Of a stretch of 5,312 nucleotides of DNA, positions 1 to 4,728 are shown piece after piece; the first letter of the stretch is position 1; every line of letters begins with the position of its first letter. Under the pieces are notes generated by a model that worked only from the letters and a program-made list of their open reading frames with translations, did no database searches and was not told the DNA's origin. Made by a program: the position numbers and the translations under genes. Source of the DNA: Competibacter_A sp003527885 (lineage in GTDB: Bacteria; Pseudomonadota; Gammaproteobacteria; Competibacterales; Competibacteraceae); the NCBI GenBank assembly GCA_035442025.1, contig DAORPQ010000127.1, positions 1 to 5,312 of the forward strand, in the 5' to 3' direction.

Positions 1-376
1 GCCAGCCCGGCTTGTTGGTGACCACCCCCCAGGGAATCGCCTGCGTTTCCAGATAAGCCAACACGTCGGCCATGCCGGGAAAAAGCGCGGTTTCCACAGC
101 GATGGCGGAGCGGTACAAGTCCAGAAAACGCCGGTTGAGGCCAGCGTAGCGCGAATCGGTGGGGTTCAGGCCGAAACAGGCTTGCAACATGCCCGGCGAG
201 CCTTGCGAAACGGTGGCGCGGATGCGGTCGACCGGCACTGGGGCCAGGCCGCGCTCGGCGCGCAACCGGTTCAGGGCCACCGCCATATCCGGCGCGGTAT
301 CCGCCAGCGTCCCGTCCAGATCGAACAGCACGCAGGCGGGCGGCGCGGCGGTGTCAGCGCCGGTGCCGGCGGTCAT
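1..376 (-). CDS. mupP: HAD-family phosphatase, MupP (N-acetylmuramic acid 6-phosphate phosphatase) / phosphoglycolate phosphatase type, 3'-partial
   Basis: The first 125 codons are visible and the rest lies beyond the left edge. The translation shows HAD motif I, FDLDGTLADTAPD, at about residues 18-30 (nucleophile Asp19 and acid/base Asp21), then a helical cap region, and motif II, VVTNKP, near residues 118-123, whose Thr binds phosphate. Motifs III and IV are off the window. The family splits into phosphoglycolate phosphatase (Gph) and MupP, which in Pseudomonas dephosphorylates MurNAc-6-phosphate in the cytoplasm during peptidoglycan recycling. The segment GMADVL...IPWGVVTNKP and the position directly after ubiG match my recollection of the MupP locus, so I prefer MupP; Gph remains possible. 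The start ATG (374-376) overlaps the ubiG stop as ATGA and has no good Shine-Dalgarno sequence, which suggests translational coupling. Family assignment is firm; substrate is inferred. Confidence 0.8.
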   Translation of the reverse strand, partial: MTAGTGADTAAPPACVLFDLDGTLADTAPDMAVALNRLRAERGLAPVPVDRIRATVSQGSPGMLQACFGLNPTDSRYAGLNRRFLDLYRSAIAVETALFPGMADVLAYLETQAIPWGVVTNKPGW

Positions 377-1092
377 GCCGGGTCGGTCGGCCGGCAATGG
401 ACCAGATAGTTGACCGATACCCCCGCTCCCAACCAGTAGCGGCGAAGCAGGGGGTTGTAATGCATTCCGGTCAGATGCTGGAGCGTCAGTCCGGCCGCCC
501 GCGCCCAGCCGTCCAGCTCCGAGGGGCGGATGAATTTGCGGTAGTCGTGCGTGCCCTTGGGCAGCAGCCGCAGCAGGTATTCCGCGCCGATGACCGCGAG
601 CAGATAAGACTTAGGGTTGCGGTTGATGGTGGAAAAAAATAGGTGGCCCTCCGGCTTGAGCAGCCGGGCGCAGGCCCGGATCGTCGAGGCGGGATCGGGG
701 ACGTGTTCCAGCATTTCCATGCAGGTGACGATATCGAAGCGGGCCGGTTCGGTTTCGGCCAGTTGCTCGGCGGTGATGCGCCGGTAGTCGAGGGCGGCGC
801 CGGATTCCAACTGATGCAAGCGCGCCACGGCCAGCGGCGCTTCTCCCATGTCGATGCCGGTGACCCGCGCGCCACGCAAGGCCATGCTTTCAGCCAGGAT
901 GCCGCCGCCGCAGCCCACATCCAGCACCTGTTTGTCGGTCAGCCCGCCGCCGCGTTCGGCGATGTAATCCAGCCGCAGCGGGTTGATATCGTGTAGGGGC
1001 TTGAACTCGCTGTCAGGATCCCACCAGCGGCTGGCGAGTTCCTCGAATTTGGCGATTTCCTGAAAGTCCACGTTCGGCTGGGCGGTCGTCAT
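373..1092 (-). CDS. ubiG: Ubiquinone biosynthesis O-methyltransferase UbiG
   Basis: This 239-residue SAM-dependent methyltransferase is essentially the same length as E. coli UbiG (about 240). UbiG performs both O-methylations of ubiquinone synthesis, on the 2-polyprenyl-6-hydroxyphenol and the 3-demethylubiquinol intermediates. Visible features: the N-terminal FEELASRWWDPDSEFKPLH signature (residues 16-34), the glycine-rich SAM motif VLDVGCGGG (56-64), the acidic ribose-binding residue Asp81 after strand 2, the CMEMLEHVPDP post-motif (124-134), and the UbiG-specific insertion LLAVIGAEYLLRLLPKGTHDY (164-184 region), which in E. coli mediates membrane lipid contact. It begins 69 nt after the deaminase gene with no obvious terminator between them and overlaps the phosphatase by 4 nt, so it is the middle gene of a probable three-gene transcript. 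The Shine-Dalgarno sequence is modest (AGGA close to the ATG). Confidence 0.97.
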   Translation of the reverse strand: MTTAQPNVDFQEIAKFEELASRWWDPDSEFKPLHDINPLRLDYIAERGGGLTDKQVLDVGCGGGILAESMALRGARVTGIDMGEAPLAVARLHQLESGAALDYRRITAEQLAETEPARFDIVTCMEMLEHVPDPASTIRACARLLKPEGHLFFSTINRNPKSYLLAVIGAEYLLRLLPKGTHDYRKFIRPSELDGWARAAGLTLQHLTGMHYNPLLRRYWLGAGVSVNYLVHCRPTDPA

Positions 1093-1161
1093 GTCCTGTT
1101 CTACGGGCTATGGAGCGGGGGATGGAGAGGGTTTTCCGGGTTTGACCGAAGCCGTGAACGG

Positions 1162-2490
1162 TTATATCCGGCGCCCGGCGGTAATTTTGTGACGCCAGTT
1201 CCGCGCCCGCCCGATCAGGTCGTCGCTGTCCAATGTGGTCAGCCGGCGATCCGCGAGCAACTGGCGGCCGGCGACCCAGACATCGCTGACCTGATGGCGG
1301 CCGGTGGCGTACACCAGTTGCGAGATCGGGTGGTAGACCGGCTCGGTTTCCGGCTGGCCGAGATGCACGGCCACGATATCGGCGGCTTTGCCGGGTTCCA
1401 GCGAACCGGTTTCCTCGGCCAGACCGAGCGCGCGGGCGCCGTTGAGGGTGGCCATGCGCAACACTTGGGCGGCGGGTAGGACCGTGGCGTCGCCGGCCAC
1501 GCCCTTGCCGAGCAGGGCGGCGGTGCGCAACTCGCTGAACAGGTCGAGATCGTTGTTGCTCGCCGCGCCGTCGGTGCCGATGGCGAGGTTGACGCCGGCG
1601 GCATTGAGCCGGGCGGCCGGGCAAAAGCCGCTGGCTAGCTTGAGGTTGGATTCCGGGCAGTGCGCGACGTGAGCGCCGGCTTGCGCCAGCCGTTCGATCT
1701 CGGCGGTTTCCAGTTGGGTCATATGGACCGCCAGCAAGCGCGGTGACAGCAACCCCAGTTGTTCCAGCCGCCGCAACGGCCGACAGCCGTGTTCGCTTTG
1801 AAAGCGGGCGACCTCGACGGCGGTTTCATGGACGTGGATGTGAACGGGCAGGTTCAGCTCGGCGGCCAGCCGGCCGATGCGCTCCAGCGCCGGCGCTGAA
1901 ACCGTATAGGGCGCGTGCGGCGCAAAAGCGGTGCGCACCAGGGGGTCCGCTCGCAGTTGGTCATGCAATTGCAGGCCCTTTTCCAGATACTCGTCCATGG
2001 TCCGCGCGTAGCCGGTCGGAAAATCGAAGGCGATCAAGCCCACGCAAGCGCGGATTCCACATTCCCGCGCCGCCGCCGCGACGACGTTTGGAAACATGTA
2101 CATATCATTGAAGCACGTCGTTCCGCCCCGCAGCATTTCCGCCATGGCGAGCAAAGCCCCGTCGCGGACGAAGCCGGGATCGACCCAGCGGGCTTCGGCC
2201 GGCCAGATATGATCCTGCAACCAAGTCATCAGGGCCAAATCATCCGCCAGGCCGCGCAGCAAACTCATGCTGGCATGGGTGTGGGCATTGATCAGCCCCG
2301 GTATCAGAACGTGCTGGTCGAGGTCGAGGCTACGGTCGGCTCGGTAGCGGGTTGCCGCTTCCGCCCGCGGCAGGATATCGAGAATGCGGCCGTCCTGGAT
2401 GGCGATGGCGTGCTGCTCCAAAACCCGGCCTTCGGGTTCGACCGGCACGATCCAGCGGGCCTTGAGCAGAGTGGCGACGGTTTGCGGCAT
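1162..2490 (-). CDS. mtaD: 5-methylthioadenosine / S-adenosylhomocysteine deaminase (TRZ/ATZ-type amidohydrolase)
   Basis: A 442-residue amidohydrolase-superfamily enzyme of the cytoplasmic MTA/SAH deaminase group. It should convert 5'-methylthioadenosine to 5'-methylthioinosine and/or SAH to S-inosylhomocysteine. The metal and catalytic set is complete: NAHTH gives His70 and His72, WPAEA gives Glu99 for ribose recognition, His219 and Glu222 lie in HIHVHET, His256 in AVHMTQL, and the metal-binding/catalytic Asp307 in IGTDGAASNNDLD. HCPESNLKL (278-286) is a further family block. A beta-rich domain is formed by the N-terminus and the C-terminal PGKAADIVAV / YHPISQLVYA segments. The ATG at 2490 is supported by a strong GGAGGTG five nt upstream. 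In P. aeruginosa the homologue in the same position beside ubiG is an MTA deaminase, and mtnA lies close by here too, so I favour MTA. Other TRZ/ATZ substrates (5'-deoxyadenosine, guanine-like compounds) are less likely. Confidence 0.93.
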   Translation of the reverse strand: MPQTVATLLKARWIVPVEPEGRVLEQHAIAIQDGRILDILPRAEAATRYRADRSLDLDQHVLIPGLINAHTHASMSLLRGLADDLALMTWLQDHIWPAEARWVDPGFVRDGALLAMAEMLRGGTTCFNDMYMFPNVVAAAARECGIRACVGLIAFDFPTGYARTMDEYLEKGLQLHDQLRADPLVRTAFAPHAPYTVSAPALERIGRLAAELNLPVHIHVHETAVEVARFQSEHGCRPLRRLEQLGLLSPRLLAVHMTQLETAEIERLAQAGAHVAHCPESNLKLASGFCPAARLNAAGVNLAIGTDGAASNNDLDLFSELRTAALLGKGVAGDATVLPAAQVLRMATLNGARALGLAEETGSLEPGKAADIVAVHLGQPETEPVYHPISQLVYATGRHQVSDVWVAGRQLLADRRLTTLDSDDLIGRARNWRHKITAGRRI

Positions 2491-2495
2491 TCACG

Positions 2496-2502
2496 CACCT
2501 CC
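2496..2502 (-). promoter_or_regulatory. Shine-Dalgarno site of the deaminase gene
   Basis: The minus strand reads GGAGGTG, ending five nt before the ATG at 2490. It is a near-perfect anti-16S match and fixes the start codon. Confidence 0.85.
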
Positions 2503-2519
2503 GGGTGTCGGGCCGGATG

Positions 2520-2550
2520 ATTATAGGCCTGAATTCGCTTGAATCGTGAA
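2520..2550 (-). promoter_or_regulatory. Candidate sigma-70 promoter of the deaminase-ubiG-phosphatase operon
   Basis: On the minus strand a perfect TATAAT lies at 2525-2520, 29 nt before the deaminase ATG, which predicts a short leader of roughly 20-25 nt. The best -35-like element, TTCACG (2550-2545), matches four of six consensus bases but sits 19 nt upstream, longer than the usual 17. The promoter lies just downstream of the ompA-family terminator, so the operon has its own start. The -10 is convincing; the -35 is weak. Confidence 0.6.
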
Positions 2551-2554
2551 CCGA

Positions 2555-2582
2555 TAACAAAACGCCCCGGAAGACCGGGGCG
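2555..2582 (-). terminator. Rho-independent terminator of the OmpA-family gene
   Basis: A perfect 8-bp GC stem, CGCCCCGG (2563-2570) against CCGGGGCG (2575-2582), has a four-nt loop. On the minus strand it is followed at once by TTTTGTT. It lies 28 nt past the stop codon of the OmpA-family gene, and its U-tract polarity shows it terminates minus-strand transcription from that gene. Confidence 0.92.
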
Positions 2583-2610
2583 CGGGTGATCGAGTCAGCC
2601 AGCGGACAAA

Positions 2611-3222
2611 TTATTCGCGGCACATCTCGGTCAGGGTGGTGATTTCCACGCGACGGTTCTGGGCGCGGCCTTCCGGGTTATCCCGGCCGTTGGGCAGGGT
2701 ATTGGGTGCGACCGGCTGCGATTCGCCCATGCTACTGGTTCTGAGTTTGCCGGCGGGGATATTTCTGGAGGTCAGATAGCCGGCCACGGTATCGGCGCGG
2801 CGCTGGCCGAGACGCATGTTGTAGGCATCGGTACCCTTGGCGTCAGTGTGGCCCACGATCTTGATCGAGGAGACCCGTTCGGCCCGCTGGATGTCGGAGG
2901 CCAACTGATCGAGTCTGGTCCGGCCGCGCGGCTTCAGCTCGGAGCGATCGAAGTCGAACAGGGTATCGGTGCCGAGGGTGATTTTTTCACACTGCGGCGG
3001 AGCCGGTTCGACCGCCACCGCGCCACCGCACTCTGGTACGTCCTTCTCTTGAGTCCACCACGGGGTGCGGATGCAGCGACCGTAGGGGTCCTTGACGATC
3101 TTGTCCCAAGGATCGACGGCGTAGATGCAACCATACTTGTTGATCGCGTGGGCGGGCAGGGCGGCAAACAGCATCACCGAGGCAGCCAAGCCCAAGCCAA
3201 GCTTATGGAGTTTCACTTTCAT
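2611..3222 (-). CDS. Periplasmic OmpA-domain protein, RmpM-like, without a beta-barrel
   Basis: A 203-residue exported protein. Residues 1-26 form a signal peptide (basic MKVKLHK, a hydrophobic core, then ALPAHA with likely cleavage after Ala26). Residues 27-78 are a short linker with four cysteines (32, 50, 65, 78), including the block DPYGRCIRTPWW and ECGGAVAVEPAPP, like the start of Neisseria RmpM and betaproteobacterial OmpA proteins. Residues 80-196 are an OmpA C-terminal domain: LFDFDRSELKP, GHTDAKGTDAYNMRLGQRRADTV, and AQNRRVEI. Asp127 and Arg142 correspond to the E. coli OmpA pair (Asp271, Arg286) that holds diaminopimelate of peptidoglycan. No transmembrane barrel or lipobox is present, so it is probably a periplasmic peptidoglycan-binding partner of outer-membrane proteins rather than a porin. 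The start at 3222 is chosen for the signal peptide and a GGGAGA eight nt upstream; the frame stays open upstream, but an earlier start would bury the signal peptide. It forms a single-gene unit with its own terminator. Confidence 0.92.
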   Translation of the reverse strand: MKVKLHKLGLGLAASVMLFAALPAHAINKYGCIYAVDPWDKIVKDPYGRCIRTPWWTQEKDVPECGGAVAVEPAPPQCEKITLGTDTLFDFDRSELKPRGRTRLDQLASDIQRAERVSSIKIVGHTDAKGTDAYNMRLGQRRADTVAGYLTSRNIPAGKLRTSSMGESQPVAPNTLPNGRDNPEGRAQNRRVEITTLTEMCRE

Positions 3223-3230
3223 CGATATAC

Positions 3231-3236
3231 TCTCCC
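3231..3236 (-). promoter_or_regulatory. Shine-Dalgarno site of the OmpA-family gene
   Basis: The minus strand reads GGGAGA eight nt before the ATG at 3222. It supports the 203-residue form over the longer in-frame start near 3396. Confidence 0.75.
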
Positions 3237-3333
3237 AATAGGCACCAAGAATTTCTGTGCGCGACACGTTGTCAAACTCGGGTCGCGGCAGGAACCGGAG
3301 TCGGTCAAACCGCAATGATGATTCATCCGGCCA

Positions 3334-3369
3334 GGTTGCCCGGCATTCGGGTACCGAAAGTCGCAAGCC
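3334..3369 (-). other. Possible stem-loop in the OmpA-family gene leader
   Basis: An inner stem TTCGG (3346-3350) pairs with CCGAA (3354-3358) across a three-nt loop. Outside it, GGTTGC (3334-3339) can pair with GCAAGCC (3363-3369) with one bulged base, separated by an internal loop. It is small, and no conserved RNA family is recognised. Confidence 0.3.
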
Positions 3370-3387
3370 AGCCGGCCATGATGTGTA

Positions 3388-3415
3388 ATGATACAACGTT
3401 GTGTCAGAATTGCAA
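3388..3415 (-). promoter_or_regulatory. Candidate sigma-70 promoter of the OmpA-family gene
   Basis: The minus strand reads TTGCAA (3415-3410), a 16-nt spacer, then TATCAT (3393-3388). These match four of six and five of six consensus bases. Transcription would begin near 3381 and give a leader of about 160 nt. The 18-nt palindrome at 3389-3406 covers the spacer and the -10, so a bound regulator would probably repress. Confidence 0.5.
3389..3406. promoter_or_regulatory. Operator-like near-palindrome TGATACAACGTTGTGTCA
   Basis: The halves TGATACAAC and (reverse complement) TGACACAAC agree at eight of nine positions around a perfect 10-bp core ACAACGTTGT with a central CG. Central-CG palindromes of this size are typical of helix-turn-helix dimers such as LacI-family regulators. 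It overlaps the candidate promoter reading toward the OmpA-family gene. A further half-site-like GTTGTTTCA occurs at 3421-3429 (eight of nine to GTTGTGTCA). The regulator is unknown. Confidence 0.45.
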
Positions 3416-3462
3416 AAAATGTTGTTTCAGCAATAAATGGCTTAATTTTGCGCGCTATCTAA

Positions 3463-3494
3463 GCATTTTGGCAAGATATTTTTGCATTTTTGGC
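3463..3494. repeat. Direct repeat GCATTTT(T)GGC with 21-bp period
   Basis: GCATTTTGGC (3463-3472) and GCATTTTTGGC (3484-3494) are nearly identical and start 21 bp apart, about two helical turns, so both copies face the same side of the DNA. A looser relative, GCAATAAATGGC, lies at 3430-3441. The repeat is in the AT-rich part upstream of mtnA and may bind an activator or nucleoid protein; chance is possible in such biased sequence. Confidence 0.35.
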
Positions 3495-3574
3495 CCCTTG
3501 GCCGGCCGTGTCGTAAGATTACAACGCCCATTATATTTTAGTCTTTTTTCAAAAATCGCCCAACCGAGCTTCCG

Positions 3575-4630
3575 ATGTCGTCCGAATATGATCGCGTGCG
3601 CGCCATGGTCTGGCACGAACAAGCGCTCGAATTGCTGGACCAGCGTCTGCTGCCAGGAACGTTGCGCTATCAGCGGTTCTCGACGGCGGCGGAGGTAGCC
3701 CAAGCCATCCGTGAGATGGTGGTGCGCGGTGCGCCGGCCATCGGTATCGCCGCCGCTTACGGGGTGGTGCTGGCGGCCAGGGATCGTCATGCCCACGACC
3801 CGAAACACTGGGTTACGCTGGTCGCTGAGGACTTGGCGCTGCTGGCGGCCGCCCGTCCGACCGCCGTCAATCTGTTCTGGGCGCTGCGGCGGATGGGACG
3901 GGTGATGGAGGAACAGCCCGCTGATCCGGTGGAGCGGCTGCTGGCCGAAGCACGGGCGATCCACCGGGAAGATATCGCCGCCAACCGCCGCATGGGGCGG
4001 TTGGGCGCGGCGCTGCTGGGCGAACGGGGCGCGGTGTTGACCCACTGTAATGCCGGTGCGCTGGCGACCGGCGGTTACGGCACGGCGCTGGGAGTGATCC
4101 GTGAAGGCTATGCGGCGGGGTTGATCGAGCGGGTTTACGCCGACGAAACCCGGCCTTGGTTGCAAGGCGCGAGACTGACCGCCTGGGAGCTGCTGCAAGA
4201 CGGTATTCCGGTGACGCTACTGGCGGATGCGGCGGCGGGTGCCTTGATGCGGCAAGGCCGAGTGCGCTGGGTCATCGTCGGGGCCGACCGGATCGCGGCC
4301 AACGGCGATGTCGCCAACAAGATCGGTACTTATTATCTGGCGGTGGCCGCCCGCCATCACGGGGTGCGGTTCATGGTGGTGGCGCCGGCCTCGACCGTGG
4401 ATCTGAGCGTCGGCGACGGCTCGGCCATCCCCATCGAGCAACGCGCCGCCGAGGAACTGCTGGCGCTGGGGGGACAGCCGGTGGCGGCGGCTGGAGCGGA
4501 GGTCTGGAATCCGTCGTTCGACGTGACTCCGGCGGCGTTGGTCGATGCGCTGGTCACGGAACGCGGGGTGGTGCTGGCGCCGGACGCGGAAAAGATGGCG
4601 CGGTTGATGGAGAGCGAAGACTCTCGCTAG
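3575..4630 (+). CDS. mtnA: S-methyl-5-thioribose-1-phosphate isomerase MtnA
   Basis: This 351-residue protein of the eIF2B-alpha/MtnA family isomerises 5-methylthioribose-1-phosphate to methylthioribulose-1-phosphate in methionine salvage, in the cytoplasm. Visible blocks: MVVRGAPAIGIAAAYGVVLA (48-67), RPTAVNLFWAL (94-104), THCNAGALATGGYGTALGVI (156-175) with catalytic Cys158, YADETRPWLQGARLTAWEL (188-206), VGADRIAANGDVANKIGT (235-252) with catalytic Asp237, and NPSFDVTPAALVDALVTERGV (312-332 region). Both catalytic residues match the Bacillus subtilis Cys160/Asp240 pair, and length matches bacterial MtnA (about 350-360), so archaeal ribose-1,5-bisphosphate isomerase is unlikely. An in-frame stop at 3539-3541 limits the start. 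ATG 3575 has only a weak GAG upstream; ATG 3605 (before VWHEQ) is an alternative that would remove ten poorly conserved residues. It is transcribed divergently from the OmpA-family gene and convergently with the aldolase gene. Confidence 0.97.
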   Translation: MSSEYDRVRAMVWHEQALELLDQRLLPGTLRYQRFSTAAEVAQAIREMVVRGAPAIGIAAAYGVVLAARDRHAHDPKHWVTLVAEDLALLAAARPTAVNLFWALRRMGRVMEEQPADPVERLLAEARAIHREDIAANRRMGRLGAALLGERGAVLTHCNAGALATGGYGTALGVIREGYAAGLIERVYADETRPWLQGARLTAWELLQDGIPVTLLADAAAGALMRQGRVRWVIVGADRIAANGDVANKIGTYYLAVAARHHGVRFMVVAPASTVDLSVGDGSAIPIEQRAAEELLALGGQPVAAAGAEVWNPSFDVTPAALVDALVTERGVVLAPDAEKMARLMESEDSR

Positions 4631-4728
4631 CCGCACCACCTTGACGGTGCTCCCTGCCCTTGCGGGAGAGGGAGTTGCAAGAGAGCGGGCGGAACGCCCG
4701 GAGCGCGTCCGCCGCCGTGACCGGGAGT
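4631..4728. other. Convergent intergenic spacer with several hairpins, possible bidirectional termination zone
   Basis: Three inverted repeats lie between the two stop codons. GCACC/GGTGC (4633-4650) has an eight-nt loop. CTCCCT (4650-4655) pairs with AGGGAG (4669-4674) around an inner CCC/GGG stem with a TTGC loop. CGGGCG (4686-4691) pairs perfectly with CGCCCG (4695-4700) across a GAA triloop. None is followed by a clear T-run on either strand, so they are at best weak or Rho-assisted terminators. Confidence 0.45.

Larger units (their letters stand above)
3223..3574. other. Divergent intergenic control region between the OmpA-family gene and mtnA
   Basis: This 352-nt stretch carries no convincing gene. 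The half next to the OmpA-family gene (about 3223-3380) has ordinary high GC and would be that gene's leader if the promoter proposed at 3388-3415 is right. The half next to mtnA (about 3385-3560) is abruptly AT-rich with several A and T runs, unlike anything else in the window. It contains an 18-nt near-palindrome, extra half-sites and a direct repeat with 21-bp period. A TATATT (3532-3537), 37 nt before the mtnA ATG, could be its -10, but no good -35 lies 16-18 nt upstream. The same spot reads TATAAT on the minus strand, also without a -35. Confidence 0.7.

Noticed and set aside
373..2520. Long open frames in other phases overlapping ubiG and the deaminase gene on both strands
   Set aside because: They are compositional shadows of GC-rich genes, rich in Arg, Pro, Ala and Gly, with no recognisable domains or proper translation signals.
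3223..3396. Longer OmpA-family protein of 261 residues starting at the ATG near 3396
   Set aside because: The added 58 residues would precede a textbook signal peptide beginning at 3222, which has its own GGGAGA site. The open frame is a by-product of high GC.
3468..3486. Sigma-54 promoter TTGGCA...TTTTTGCA upstream of mtnA
   Set aside because: The GG and GC elements are separated by 12 nt instead of the strict 10, so the site does not fit the -24/-12 spacing.
3530..3535. Perfect TATAAT on the minus strand as promoter of the OmpA-family gene
   Set aside because: No -35-like hexamer lies 15-18 nt upstream, and the leader would exceed 300 nt. The 3388-3415 candidate is better.
3385..3574. SAM riboswitch upstream of mtnA
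   Set aside because: Such riboswitches are known before methionine genes in Firmicutes, but I see no matching paired helices or terminator here, and the region is mainly simple AT-rich sequence.
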